DNA of 64,000 bases from Saprospiraceae bacterium (GCA_016711125.1 JADJTQ010000007.1:248001-312000); one strand, 5' to 3'; positions 10,588-21,145 are shown, counted from the first letter of the stretch. The notes: generated by a model from the letters alone, not told the origin. Translations and numbers: made by a program.

Positions 10588-11345
10588 TTAGTCAGTGCCC
10601 ATCAGAGATTCCACCTCTTCGGTGATCTCCATATTGTGAAAAACCTGAACTACATCATCATCTTCTTCCAGCGTTTCAATGAGATTTAAAGCCGACTTAG
10701 CCAGATCAACACTCAGTTCCACCGTATTTTGCGGTATGCGTTCCAAAGTCGAACTGGTTGGCTCCAATTGCAGCTGTTCCATTTTTTTTGCATCAATCCA
10801 AAGTCTTCAAAGTTGACAATAACTGTAATTTCTTTGGTATCAAGATCCTGTTCCACTTCCTGAGCATTGGCATCAATAAATTCCAGCTCTAGTGATTCCG
10901 CATCATGGTCACCAAGGGGCAAAATAAATATGCCTTTGCGATCAAACAAAAAATCAACCGACCCGGAAGTGGAAAGATTGCCTCCTTTTTTATTAAAGAT
11001 GGATCTCACAGATGAGATAGTACGGTTTAAATTATCGGTTGTACATTCAACAAATACCGCTATACCACCAGGAGCATAGCCCTCATAAGTAGGTTCATAC
11101 ATCGCTTCCTGACCGCTTGTCAATGCCTTACTGATAGCTCTTTCGATGTTTTCTTTCGGTACATTCACACCCTTCGCATTAACCAGTGCGGTCCGAAGCC
11201 TGGGGTTAAAATTAGGGTCACCTGATTGGCCTTCCTTGACTGCAATGCTGATCTCCTTGAGGATTCTACTGAATTCTTTTGATCGTTTTGCATCTGTCGC
11301 GCCTTTCTTGCGCTTGATTTTTGACCATTTGCTATGTCCGGACAT
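10588..11345 (-). CDS. yebC: YebC/PmpR-family regulator or translation factor
   Basis: Begins with the family signature MSGHSKWSKIKRKKGATDAK and continues with YEGYAPGGIAVFVECTTDN and FNKKGGNLSTSGSV. The family comprises DNA-binding regulators and, in recent work, factors that relieve ribosome stalling at proline-rich sequences. The C-terminal ~65 residues (MEQLQLEPTSSTLERIPQ and on) lie in another frame, joined at the T8 run 10792-10799, for a total of about 240 residues. It lies 19 nt upstream of dnaG on the same strand. Confidence 0.9.
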
Positions 11346-11444
11346 GAGATGATTTCTTTAAGCCGAAATTACGATAAATTGACCTCATCCCGCGACATTG
11401 ACCTAAGGATCTCAGCACGATTTGCAATCTTTCGTCAAAAAAAA

Positions 11445-11480
11445 CTTGTTTGCATTCTTTATTATCGTATATTTACGATA
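11445..11480 (+). promoter_or_regulatory. arsR-arsM promoter with ArsR operator
   Basis: A perfect 7-bp inverted repeat, TATCGTA-TATT-TACGATA, covers 11463-11480. It overlaps the probable -7 box TATATTTA (11468-11475), which is preceded by CTTG at 11445-11448 with a 19-nt spacer. A palindrome on the core promoter just upstream of an ArsR-type repressor indicates autorepression by operator occlusion. Confidence 0.75.
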
Positions 11481-11493
11481 TACAATTAAAAAC

Positions 11494-11811
11494 ATGGCTT
11501 ACTCGAAGGCACAACAATTTGACAACGACGATATCCAATTGGCAGAAATTGCCAAAGCGTTAGGACATCCGGCGAGAGTTGCTATCCTTAAATATGTAGC
11601 ACAACAATCGTCCTGTATTTGTAATGATATCGTAGAGGAATTGCCCCTCTCACAATCGACCATCTCACAACACCTTAAGGCATTAAAAAATGTGGGTTTA
11701 ATCGATGGTGAAATCGACGGCCCTCGTACCTGCTATTGTCTAAATACAAAAGTGTGTACCGACGCCCTTCAGGCTATACAAAAATTATTTACTCAAATAA
11801 AATGTTGCTAA
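11494..11811 (+). CDS. arsR: ArsR-family metalloid-responsive repressor
   Basis: Winged-helix repressor of about 105 residues starting at ATG 11494 (MAYSKAQQFDNDD); an upstream in-frame ATG would place the operator inside the coding region and is unlikely. The DNA-recognition helix LSQSTISQHLKALKNVG is clear. Candidate As(III) ligands are the two Cys of SSCICNDIVEEL at the start of the recognition helix region, with further Cys in TCYCLNTKVC and a C-terminal CC. The next gene, arsM, starts 3 nt after the stop, so both are controlled by the operator upstream. Confidence 0.9.
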   Translation: MAYSKAQQFDNDDIQLAEIAKALGHPARVAILKYVAQQSSCICNDIVEELPLSQSTISQHLKALKNVGLIDGEIDGPRTCYCLNTKVCTDALQAIQKLFTQIKCC

Positions 11812-11814
11812 ACT

Positions 11815-12645
11815 ATGAAAACAGAATTGGAGCTTAAAAGTATGGTGAGAGAGAAATATGCCTCTATTGCAAAAAATCCTTCACAGGGAGGTTGTTGCGA
11901 CAGCAGTTGCGACGGAATTGAATATTCATTTATCGGGGAAGAATATAGCGACAAGAACGGATATGTTGCTGATGCTGACCTCGGGTTGGGGTGTGGTTTA
12001 CCCACCGAATTTGCTAAAATTAAACCCGGTGATACCGTAGTTGATCTGGGTTCCGGAGCGGGTAACGATTGTTTTATAGCGAGAGCTGAGACCGGACCTG
12101 AAGGAAAGGTGATTGGCCTTGATTTTACTCCGGAAATGATTGATCGAGCTCGCAAAAATGCCGATAAGATGGGCTTTAAAAACGTAACGTTTTTCGAGGG
12201 TGAAATTGACAAGAATCCGCTGGATGATGCCATTGCAGATGTTGTGGTCAGTAATTGCGTATTTAATTTAATCCCCAATCGCCATAGGGCTTTTGCCGAG
12301 ACTTTTCGCATCATCAAACCCGGAGGCCATTTCAGCATTTCTGATGTGATCATTGTGGGAGAAATACCATTAGAACTGAGAGATGAGGCTGAGCTCTATG
12401 CTGGCTGTGTATCTGGCGCGCTGGAAAAATCAGATTATCTGAAAATAATTGAAAGCGTGGGTTTTAAAAATATTAAAATACAAAAGGAAAAACAAATCGA
12501 AATTCCTGAAAATATTTTAAATCAATTTTTGACACCGGAAAAGAGTGAGTTATGGAAGGCTAGCAAAGTAGGTATTTTTAGTATGACCTTTTATGCTGAA
12601 AAGCCAAAGGACGAATCTTGCTGCAAACCGGGATGTTGTAACTAA
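11815..12645 (+). CDS. arsM: Arsenite S-adenosylmethionine methyltransferase
   Basis: Methylates As(III) to volatile or less retained methylarsenicals using SAM. The 276-residue protein has a class I SAM fold (VDLGSGAGND at 76-85) and the three conserved arsenic-binding cysteines, Cys60 (GLGCGLPT), Cys148 (VSNCVFN) and Cys198 (YAGCVSGAL). Extra Cys occur near the N terminus (GGCCDSSC) and in the C-terminal tail ESCCKPGCCN, likely to capture As(III). It is intact and in an operon with arsR. No ars efflux pump or arsenate reductase lies nearby, so methylation is the local detoxification route. Confidence 0.95.
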   Translation: MKTELELKSMVREKYASIAKNPSQGGCCDSSCDGIEYSFIGEEYSDKNGYVADADLGLGCGLPTEFAKIKPGDTVVDLGSGAGNDCFIARAETGPEGKVIGLDFTPEMIDRARKNADKMGFKNVTFFEGEIDKNPLDDAIADVVVSNCVFNLIPNRHRAFAETFRIIKPGGHFSISDVIIVGEIPLELRDEAELYAGCVSGALEKSDYLKIIESVGFKNIKIQKEKQIEIPENILNQFLTPEKSELWKASKVGIFSMTFYAEKPKDESCCKPGCCN

Positions 12646-12683
12646 TGGATGTTATACTTTAGGAGAATAGTTTTGCTGTCAAT

Positions 12684-12716
12684 AGCATTCTTTTCTCTTT
12701 ATTAGGATGCTTTTTA
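12684..12716 (+). terminator. Probable terminator after arsM
   Basis: AGCATTC (12684-12690) can pair with GGATGCT (12705-12711), seven pairs with one G-T, around a 14-nt loop. A T5 run (12711-12715) follows on the plus strand, about 40 nt after the arsM stop. Confidence 0.5.
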
Positions 12717-12721
12717 CATAC

Positions 12722-15700
12722 TTACGGTTTTACAGGTCTCTTGGGCATTTGTAAAATAGAAATACCACTTGCCTGTATTTTCTGACTTAATATAGGTAAA
12801 TCTTTTTCAATAATTTGGTCTAATTCAGTTAATTGGTGATTTAATTCCCTGGTTATCTCTTGTTTTACCTCGACAGCTTGATCTGTTGGCGGAAAGTCAC
12901 CTCGTTGCTGATCAGCCATCAAGAATGCTAGACGGTTGTTGATCCTTATGCCGTAATTTAAAGCATCCTGAGAACTTTTATTTTGGTCTGGTGTATATTG
13001 TTTTCGATTATTTCCAATTTTGCTCTGAGAGCGGAAATCTCCATACCTAGATCCTTCTTTTCCTCATCATCTTTTATTTTACTATTAATGTAGTCAAGGT
13101 CGTCTTTGATTTTTTGAATGTCAATAATGGCATGGTGAGCTTCACTCACTTTATCTCTGGTGCTCATAAGAAATTCAAGTTGTTTTAGATAGTCGTCATC
13201 AGAATTAGACAACCGCGGATCTTTGATAATATTAAACATTTGTGTTGAAGTATCCTTGCCCACAATTAGCCTGGCAATATACGCTCCAGGGACAGCCTTG
13301 GGTCCGATATTAGGAGATGAATAAAGCACCATCCCGGGAAACTCTTTAAAACCATCATATCTCATATTCCAAAGGTGCCTGTTTCCAATCCCTTCAATCG
13401 TTAATTTTTCCTTTTTATCCTTAGCCTTACTACTAAAAGCTTGCACCCTTGATCCGTTCTTTTCAAGAATTTCAAGCAACATCATGGAATCCTTAAATTC
13501 AGAGCTTACAAAAAAATGGAATAAGACTCCATTGGGATGGTTTTCGCCTTCGGTTTTGGGATTATAACTGTCCCAACCTCCTCCTTGAGCCATTCGGTAA
13601 GCCGGCTTAGGTTGGAAAAGATGAAACTCTTTGCCCGCAATTTCTTTAGTCAATTGATGGATTGGACTTAGATCGTCAATGATCCAAAAACTACGCCCAT
13701 GAGTTGCAGCAATTAGTGCTTTATCCCGGATATGGAGATCCCGGATTGAAACAATTGGAAGATTCAATTGAAAAGGTGACCACGATCGGCCATCATCAAA
13801 TGAGATGTACATACCCCACTCGGTACCTGCATACAATAGTCCCTTCCTATCGGGATCCGATCTCACTACCCTTGTGTAATGATTGACGTTGATGCCATTG
13901 TCTATCCGGGCCCACGTATTGCCATAATCCTTGGTCTTGTAGAGGTAAGGCCGGTAGTCTCCAAATTTGTATGCGGTGCCTGCAATATATGCTCCCCCTT
14001 TCACAAAAGGGTCAGGGTCTATACTATTCCACATAATTTGCGGAGGAGCATCATGAGGAGTGACATCAACCCAATTGGCTCCGCCATCCTTAGTCAAATG
14101 TAGTAGACCATCATCAGATCCGGTCCAAATCAGATCTTTTTCATATTTCGATTCGGCGATGGCAAAGATGGTTCCGTAAAATTCGACACCAGTGTTGTCC
14201 TGGGTAATTGGACCTCCGGATGATCGAAGCGTGTTGGGATCATTTCGAGTCAAATCAGGACTAATTACCTTCCAGCTCTGACCTTCATTGTTTGTTAGGT
14301 GTACATGGTTTGAACAAGCATACAGCTTATCACTATCATGCGGACTGAAAAGTACCGGAAAATTCCAGTTGAAACGGTACTTCATTACCTCAACACCTGA
14401 CCCGGCTGGATTGTCCGGCCACACATTCGTTGAGCGCACTTGGCCGGTTTTATGATCCATTCGATACATATACCCCTTATAAGTGCCGCCATACACGATG
14501 TCGGGATCGTCGGGGTCGGAAGCCAGGTGGGCGCTCTCACCGCCGGCAGTAGACTCCCAGTCAGCTTCTGTAATCGCCGCTTCTTGTGAGCGATGCAAAA
14601 TACGAACTGTACTGTTGTCTTGCTGTGCCCCTAGAATATGATACGGAAAATGATTATCTGTTGTGACCCGGTAAAATTGTGCTGTGGGCTGATTGTGTAG
14701 GTGGTCCAGTTTTCACCGCCATCATAGCTTACCTGAGCTCCACCATCGTCGGCGATAATCATCCGTTGATTGTTATTGGGATCAATCCACAAGTCGTGAT
14801 GGTCGCCATGGGGTGCATTAAAGGATTCAAATGTTTTTCCGGCGTCTTTACTTCGATGATAACTGACATTCATGACATAAAGCATATCCTCATTTTGGGT
14901 GTCGGCATAAATCCTTGAATAGTACCAGGCACGTTGCCTTAACGCACGGTCATCGTTGGTTTTCTGCCAGGTTAAACCACCATCGTCTGAACGAAATACA
15001 CCACCCTCCTGGGCTTCGATGATGGTCCAAAGCCGATTGGAGTTGAGCGGGGATACCGCGACACCAACAATGCCCCACATTCCGTTGGGTAGCCCAGTAT
15101 TTTTGCTCAAATCAGTCCAGCTATCACCTCCATCGGTAGTTTTCCACAAGCCGCTACCTGATCCTCCGCTATCCATGCGATATCCATTGCGTTTAATATC
15201 CCAGGTTCCCGCATACATGATTCGCGGATTATTGGGATCAAATACCAAATCTGACGCTGCAGTTTGGTCGGAGACATATAGTACTTTTTTCCAGGTCTGG
15301 CCACCATCAGTCGATTTAAAAATGCCCCTTTGCTCATTGGGCTTCCAGAGATTGCCCATGGCAGCGACATAGACAATATTGGGATCAGTTGGATGTATCC
15401 TTATCCTCGGATATATGTTCACTCTGCTCCAGACCAATCTTTCGCCAGGTTTTACCGGCATCATCTGATTTCCAGCATCCCCAGCCACTAGACACGTCCC
15501 CTCTCACAGTTTGCTCTCCCTCGCCGACATAGATCACATTGGGGTCACTCTCCGAAACGGCCACCGCCCCTATAGAACCTCCGAAGTAGCTGTCAGATAT
15601 GCAGGACCAGCTGCTACCTCCGTCGATGCTTTTCCACACCCCGCCTCCCGCAGTGCCCATATAATACAAATTCGGATTGTTAAGCACTCCACAGACAGTA

Positions 15701-15858
15701 CCTGACCGTCCGCCTCTAAAGGGGCCGATCTGACGCCATTTTATGCCGGAATAGAGACTAATGTCATATTTTTCTGATGTTTGTGCTTGGATTGATTGAT
15801 CGAATTGCAAGGATATCAAGGTTATCAAAGAAAGTGTGAAAATTAAAAACCGCTTCAT
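12722..15858 (-). CDS. Large secreted BNR/VPS10-sortilin-type beta-propeller protein
   Basis: Starts at ATG 15858 with a signal peptide (MKRFLIFTLSLITLISLQF, then QAQ). It contains many Asp-box/BNR repeats of the S-x-D-x-G-x-x-W type (SIDGGSSW, STDGGQTW, TTDGGDSW, SDDGGLTW, SYDGGENW, SFDDGRSW), typical of WD40/YVTN/BNR-like exo-alpha-sialidase or sortilin-like propellers widespread in Bacteroidota. After the propeller comes a beta domain (LLEILEKNGSRVQAFS) and a helical C terminus. It is read as one ~1,045-residue protein across breaks near 15408, near 14692 (a missing base restores TYTNQPTAQFYRV) and at the T4 run 12976-12979 (QDALNYGIRINNRLAF). Likely exported; substrate unknown. Confidence 0.82.
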
Positions 15859-16161
15859 TGATCTATGCTTTTCATGAATTGACAAAGTAAATATTTTAGA
15901 GGGCTTGGCACGATATATTGCCATTTTTATTCAGGTGATATCTCACTATGGGTTAGAGTCTTCTCGATCTAAAAGCGAAAGACAAGAGATCCCAATTGAA
16001 CAACTGAAAAGCTTTTCTGTCATCATAGAGGGTTTAAATTCAGGTAAGAAGGATTTTTGACTTGTACGAAAACAGCATTGGTCTTTCCACAATCAGGTAC
16101 CCATCCGATCAATATTATGTAATAATTTAGTGAGAATGGCGGGCAGTTAAAAACTAAGTCT
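15859..16161. other. Intergenic region upstream of pyrG
   Basis: About 300 nt between divergent genes. Apart from the pyrG -7 box just downstream I see no ORF, repeat or stable hairpin. The promoter of the BNR protein must lie here; a near-match to the -7 box (TACTTTG) lies on the minus strand just upstream of its start. Confidence 0.4.
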
Positions 16162-16169
16162 TACCTTTG
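16162..16169 (+). promoter_or_regulatory. Candidate -7 box of pyrG
   Basis: TACCTTTG is an exact match to the Bacteroidota -7 consensus TAnnTTTG, 43 nt before the pyrG ATG. No good -33 TTTG is seen at the expected distance. Confidence 0.4.
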
Positions 16170-16212
16170 TGTTCCGTAGCAAGCATAGTTTCACATAACT
16201 ATCCATTATAAT

Positions 16213-17865
16213 ATGACCAAATACATTTTTGTTACGGGAGGAGTAACTTCATCTCTTGGTAAGGGTATTGTTTCAGCATCATTAGCTAAACTACTTCAAG
16301 CCCGGGGTTACAATGTTACAATTCAAAAATTTGACCCTTATATCAATGTTGACCCCGGTACGCTCAATCCCTATGAGCATGGAGAATGTTATGTCACAGA
16401 TGATGGGGCTGAGACTGATCTGGATTTGGGTCATTACGAACGTTTCCTAAACGAACCTACCAGTCAGGCCAACAATGTCACCACTGGCAGGATCTATCAA
16501 ACAGTAATCAATAAAGAGCGGGCAGGAGATTATTTGGGTAAAACAGTGCAGGTCATACCCCATATTACTGACGAAATCAAAAGGAGGATTTGCCGATTGG
16601 CCGGTGAAGGGCATTATGAAATTGTGATCACGGAGATCGGAGGCACAGTTGGAGACATCGAATCACTTCCATACATCGAGGCATTGCGACAAATGCGAAA
16701 TGATCTGGGATCTGAAAATTGCCTGGTCGTGCATTTAACGCTGATCCCCTATCTGGAAGCGGCTAAAGAGCTTAAGACAAAACCCACCCAACACTCTGTC
16801 AAAGAATTGCTTAATTCCGGAGTACAGCCCGATATCCTTGTCTGCCGTACCAGTCATCCTCTGACCATGGAAATTCGTAAAAAACTGGCTCTGTTTTGTA
16901 ATGTACACGTGAGTGCGGTAATTGAAGCGATTGATGCAGAGACTATTTACGACGTACCCATTTTGATGCAGGAAGAAAAGTTGGATCAGATTGTAATTTC
17001 AAAATTGCATCTTGATCCGAGGAGGGAACCAGAACTAATTGCCTGGAAAAGTTTTCTCAAGAAATTGAAAAATCCCCGGCATAAAGTCCGGATCGGACTG
17101 ATTGGCAAATATATGGAATTGCAGGATGCCTATAAGTCGATCTATGAAGCATTTGTTCATGCAGGGGCGGTCAATGAATGTGAAGTCGATGTTGTCCAGA
17201 TCCATTCTGAATCGATTATTGACGAACTGGATTTACTTGAAAAATTGGAGGGACTGAGTGGCATTTTAGTGGCACCTGGTTTTGGGGAAAGAGGCATCGA
17301 AGGAAAACTCAATGCAATAAACTATGTCCGCACGCACGGTATACCTTTTTCGGTATTTGCTTGGGTATGCAGTGCGCTGTGGTTGAATTTGCCCGTAATG
17401 TGCTTAATATGAAAGATGCGGCATCCACAGAGTGGTCATCAAAATCAACACACCAAGGTTATTGATCTGATGGCAGAACAGAAAACCATTACCAAAAAGG
17501 GTGGCACCATGCGATTGGGAGCTTATGCTTGCGAATTAAAGCCGGATTCTCAGGCATACCAGGCCTACAAAAAGACACTTATTTATGAAAGGCATCGTCA
17601 CCGTTATGAGTTTAATAGCGAATACCAGGAGCTCTTTGAAAGCGGAGGTCTGCGGGCAGTGGGAATAAATCCTGAATCAAAACTGGTCGAAATCGTTGAA
17701 ATACCGGAGCATCCCTGGTTCGTAGGTGTACAATTTCATCCAGAACTCAAGAGCACGGTCGAACAACCTCATCCACTATTTGTAGACTTTGTCAAAGCTG
17801 CCTTACTTCATTCCGAATCAATAGTGAAGCGCGATGTATCAGAGTTGGTACAAGGTAAAAAGTGA
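16213..17865 (+). CDS. pyrG: CTP synthase
   Basis: Makes CTP from UTP using glutamine. The N-terminal synthetase domain starts MTKYIFVTGGVTSSLGKGI (P-loop) and includes the IGGTVGDIESLPYIEA motif. The C-terminal class I amidotransferase domain has the nucleophile Cys in GICLGMQCAVVEFA and the His/Glu dyad in GVQFHPELKS. The segment around the nucleophile is read only after correcting a missing T in the T5 run at 17345-17349. An extra G at 17457-17458 then returns to the first frame (KSTHQVIDLMAEQ). With these two compensating corrections it is a full-length enzyme of about 550 residues. Its 3' end overlaps the convergent membrane-protein gene by 27 nt. Confidence 0.94.
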
Positions 17866-19365
17866 ATTGGAAATTACTTTTTTAAGTTTGAGCAATTGAC
17901 TATTTTTTACGAGGATATGAGTCACTCCTTTTTGCCTATACAAACTGAAATCGTTTTCGTTTAGCAGTTCAAAGTGTCTCTTTTCCGCTTGCATAATATC
18001 CTGATTTGACTTCCGCATTTCCAGATCGAGGCCGTACAATTCTTTTCTTCGCAGAGCAGCTTCGGCCATATATGTTTTATTATGTATGTTACTTTTGTAG
18101 TCAACGTAGATGCTTCTTTCGCTGAAATACCTGATACCGGTTACATCTGGAGGTATAATGACACATATATCTGATGGTAATACATTTTTCATTTGTAGTC
18201 CGATTTCCATTTCTTCATTATAAAATGTAGTACCTGGCAGGTGCATTGGTTTGTCTCCAAAGGAATGGATAACACCAGCTATATTTAATAAGGCCAATAA
18301 TGCTACAGGTACCATTGACCATTGAATCCAACGAATAGGGATTTTCTCTACCGATGAATCAATCAATTTAATAAGTACTAACAATGCCAGTGGTTTTAGC
18401 CAAATGGTAATTTTAAACCATTGCACGCTTAGCAAGGCAGGTACCTCCAGCCATTCAATTCCAATGAAGTATAAGAGCATTCCAGCAAAAGCCCAAAGGA
18501 AAAATTGGAAGATTTTCTGGTCGATCCATCGGGCAAAATAGCCACCAATTACAAATAAGGGAAGGAGAATAATCCAGGAGCGCATAGGAAAATAGGATGG
18601 AAAAAAATGATGTGCTAAACGGGCTTCCATGATGTTATAAAAGGCGGCATTAGAGATACTTTGGTCTTTTACCAGGTGACTCATGAAAATCGAGACAATC
18701 CATATACCTGCAGTCAAGCCATAAAGAAGAGGACCAGTAAACACCCTGAACTTGTCCTTCTTCCACTGCCCCAGATCAACTAACATAAATATTAAGGCCA
18801 GCTGGGCCCCGACCACTGGTTGCGCAAATGTTGCAAGTGAGATCAGCAAATAGGCCGTGATTCTCCGGTTAGTAAGCCAATAGAGAAGACCCCAGATGGC
18901 AATTGCTTTTGCCAAATGGCTAGGTACATAATAGTTGTACCAGATTTCATTGCCTCCCAGATTCAAATGGTAGGTCACAAAGAGGGTCACAAAGAGTAGT
19001 AGGATTCTCGAGCCCGGCGCTTTAAGATAAATTCCGGCTATTTGCCACAAGCCGGCTAATAGTAAAAAAGTCGTTGTAAGATGCAGCAAGAAACAAGGCC
19101 AATCTAAGGGATAGTCAAAAAGTGCAAGCAGGTAAGTAAACGGAAATCGTTCATTTAGTGCATGGGGTCCGACTGCCTGGATATAAAGATCATGTGGATA
19201 GAGTGAGTGATCATTCATATACAAAGCATATGAGAGCGTTTCGGTCATGTCTTCATCACCAAATCGGTACCCATGAAAGGCAATAAGAGCCAAATAAATG
19301 ACTACTAGTATTAAACCATGCATGATCGGCTTGATCGGAATTACCTTGCTGTCTGCTTTTTGCAT
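17839..19365 (-). CDS. Polytopic membrane protein, GT-C-like, function unknown
   Basis: A 508-residue protein with about ten hydrophobic segments (for example LILVVIYLALIAF near 18-30, ILLLFVTLFVTYHL, AYLLISLATFAQPVVGA, WSMVPVALLALLNIAGVI) and a soluble C-terminal part (SDICVIIPPDVTGIRYFSER). A charged loop after the first helix (RFGDEDMTETL) recalls lipid-linked sugar transferases of the GT-C fold, but I see no decisive motif. It is intact and alone. Its start overlaps the promoter of the divergent RNA methyltransferase. Confidence 0.7.
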   Translation of the reverse strand: MQKADSKVIPIKPIMHGLILVVIYLALIAFHGYRFGDEDMTETLSYALYMNDHSLYPHDLYIQAVGPHALNERFPFTYLLALFDYPLDWPCFLLHLTTTFLLLAGLWQIAGIYLKAPGSRILLLFVTLFVTYHLNLGGNEIWYNYYVPSHLAKAIAIWGLLYWLTNRRITAYLLISLATFAQPVVGAQLALIFMLVDLGQWKKDKFRVFTGPLLYGLTAGIWIVSIFMSHLVKDQSISNAAFYNIMEARLAHHFFPSYFPMRSWIILLPLFVIGGYFARWIDQKIFQFFLWAFAGMLLYFIGIEWLEVPALLSVQWFKITIWLKPLALLVLIKLIDSSVEKIPIRWIQWSMVPVALLALLNIAGVIHSFGDKPMHLPGTTFYNEEMEIGLQMKNVLPSDICVIIPPDVTGIRYFSERSIYVDYKSNIHNKTYMAEAALRRKELYGLDLEMRKSNQDIMQAEKRHFELLNENDFSLYRQKGVTHILVKNSQLLKLKKVISNSLFTLYQL

Positions 19366-19390
19366 TCTCTGCGTGAGTTACCTACTTTTG
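19359..19390 (+). promoter_or_regulatory. Promoter of the SpoU methyltransferase gene
   Basis: TTTG at 19359-19362, a 20-nt spacer and TACTTTTG at 19383-19390 match the Bacteroidota sigma-A consensus exactly. It lies 26 nt before the chosen ATG (19417) and overlaps the first codons of the divergent membrane-protein gene. Confidence 0.7.
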
Positions 19391-19416
19391 TGTCTAATTT
19401 CGTCGAAGATAATACT

Positions 19417-19974
19417 ATGCGAAAACTCAAAACAAGTGAACTTGAGCGTATCTCGATTGAGGAGTTTCGATCGATGCCAAAACTACCTTTAGTAGTGGTT
19501 CTTGACAACCTGCGGTCTGGTTTGAACGTTGGTTCCATCTTTCGCACCGCCGATGCCTTTGGAATTGCACATATCTATCTTTGCGGAATTACTGTCGCTC
19601 CCCCACATCGTGAAATACTCAAATCGGCCATCGGCGCTACTGAATCTGTTGTTTGGTCAACTTTTGCATCGACTGCTGTCTGCCTAAACCATCTTAAGTC
19701 CGATGGCTGGAGGATAGTGGGTGTTGAACAGACATCCAAAAGCAAATCATTGACCAATTTCAGACCAGGTAAAGAAGAAAAACTAGCTTTGGTTTTCGGC
19801 AATGAGGTCGAAGGCCTTTCAGAAGAAATCTTACCGGTTACAGACGAGTGTATTGAAGTCCCGCAAATCGGTACCAAGCACTCATTGAATGTATCTGTTT
19901 GTGCAGGAATTGTATTATGGCACTGTTTTGAAAAATTGAGTTCTGACAACCAACGAGATCAAAAGACGGTCTAG
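19417..19974 (+). CDS. TrmH/SpoU-family RNA 2'-O-ribose methyltransferase
   Basis: SPOUT-fold enzyme of about 185 residues that methylates a ribose in tRNA or rRNA. All three family motifs are visible: NLRSGLNVGSIFRTADAFG (motif 1), LVFGNEVEGLSEEIL (motif 2) and VPQIGTKHSLNVSVCAGI (motif 3, knot). ATG 19417 is preferred over an upstream in-frame start because a consensus promoter ends at 19390. The target nucleotide cannot be told from sequence; it lacks an N-terminal substrate-binding extension. Confidence 0.88.
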   Translation: MRKLKTSELERISIEEFRSMPKLPLVVVLDNLRSGLNVGSIFRTADAFGIAHIYLCGITVAPPHREILKSAIGATESVVWSTFASTAVCLNHLKSDGWRIVGVEQTSKSKSLTNFRPGKEEKLALVFGNEVEGLSEEILPVTDECIEVPQIGTKHSLNVSVCAGIVLWHCFEKLSSDNQRDQKTV

Positions 19975-20205
19975 TTGTTCACCCAAGACCTTAAATTGCC
20001 TCAGTCTTATGAGTTTTTGTTCGAATATAAAGTTAGTGTAATGTGTATCACTCCAAGGTTTAGTTGATTACATGTGAGGTAATTAATTATCTCAAAAATA
20101 CCAGGAGTGGGGTATAAGGGATGCCCATTTCTTTCTTACTTTAGATGAGACCATTAGATAATTTCTATTAGTTATCTGATAAATGATAAACCTAATCTGA
20201 GAATG

Positions 20206-20238
20206 AGAGACTATCCTAGGATGGTCTCTTTTCTTTTT
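20206..20238 (+). terminator. Hairpin with T-rich tail
   Basis: AGAGACTATCC (20206-20216) pairs with GGATGGTCTCT (20219-20229) with one wobble, followed by a run of mostly T on the plus strand. It overlaps the stop codon of the minus-strand glycosyltransferase and lies ~230 nt beyond the plus-strand methyltransferase. The 230 nt between hold no other feature I can support. Confidence 0.5.
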
Positions 20239-21098
20239 TGGTATGTCCGCGTTCCAGGAGATATGTACCAATCTTAAAAAAATGAAGAAAGGCTAGTGAT
20301 GGATTTTTTCCCAGGAGATTTCTTACAATCGGATTTTTGATCAATATAAAAGATTGAGCCACCAATATAGACGTCCGGTATTTATCAAGCTGGGTAATGA
20401 CATGGGTTAGTTTAGTTTCAATCTCGGGATATATCGCTTTGAGCCTAAGTAGATTCTGAATGGCAGCCACTTGATTTTGTAAGAAAACCCGGTTCGTTTC
20501 GAGCTTATCATGCAACACCGGATTATCAATACGAAGAATTAGAATACCAGCTCGAGTCAGCTGATGCCCAAAAGAGCGTATCCTCGTGTCCATACCTGGT
20601 GAGTGATTCGTCAAATGGGTACCTTTTAAATACCGATGCGGGTATCAGAAAATTATTGGACTGAAAATCTGAGGTTGCCTTTTGCTCGATGAGCGAGCCG
20701 TATTTCCAATGAAGGTGAAAATCACTCTTAGGACTTTTGTCGGGATAAGTACGACCTCCTACGACCACCGACTGTTCATCGTAAGCTTCTGCGTATTTCA
20801 ATAGAAAATCAAGGCGGATAATCTTACTATCGCTATCCAGGAAAAGCAACCTCGGATATTGAGCTTCGGAGGCCAGGAGATTACGTATTTTAGAGCGACC
20901 TAGATTGCCAGGCAATTCCTTATATGTCACGTTCCTGAATTTTCTTATGAGTGCATTTCTCTTTTTCCACGTATCATCTGAATGGTCGTCAATACAAATG
21001 ATCTCTACAGGTGAGTCCAGTAGCTGCGCTTGCTCAACCAGGTCTCCGACGAGTGAGGTGACATCGATATTGTAAATAGGGATCAGGATTGATAGCAT
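20216..21098 (-). CDS. Family 2 glycosyltransferase
   Basis: GT-A fold transferase: starts MLSILIPIYN, has the nucleotide-binding Asp in ICIDDHSDD, the DxD-type motif FLDSDSKI and the GHED acceptor/catalytic motif (YGHEDTLFGHQL). The last ~120 residues are helical with a Lys-rich end. The frame change lies in the A4 run 20570-20573; dropping one base joins HEDTLF to GHQLTRAGILILRID. About 290 residues. It is separate from the main glycosyltransferase cluster at 25.8-29.8 kb; donor and acceptor unknown. Confidence 0.85.
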
Positions 21099-21108
21099 CT
21101 CCTAAGCT

Positions 21109-21145
21109 AAAAAAAAGAGGCCGCAAGTTTTGTATTGCGACCTCT
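21109..21145 (-). terminator. Rho-independent terminator of the TonB receptor-hydrolase operon
   Basis: On the minus strand, AGAGGTCGCAA pairs with TTGCGGCCTCT (one G-T) around an 8-nt loop and is followed by eight T residues (21109-21116). It lies 30 nt after the hydrolase stop codon. Confidence 0.85.

Noticed and set aside
10588..10782. Separate 64-residue acidic protein next to yebC
   Set aside because: It is the C terminus of YebC displaced by an indel in the T8 run at 10792-10799.
12722..12922. Separate small gene downstream of the BNR protein
   Set aside because: With one base added at 12976-12979 it reads through as the C terminus of the BNR protein.
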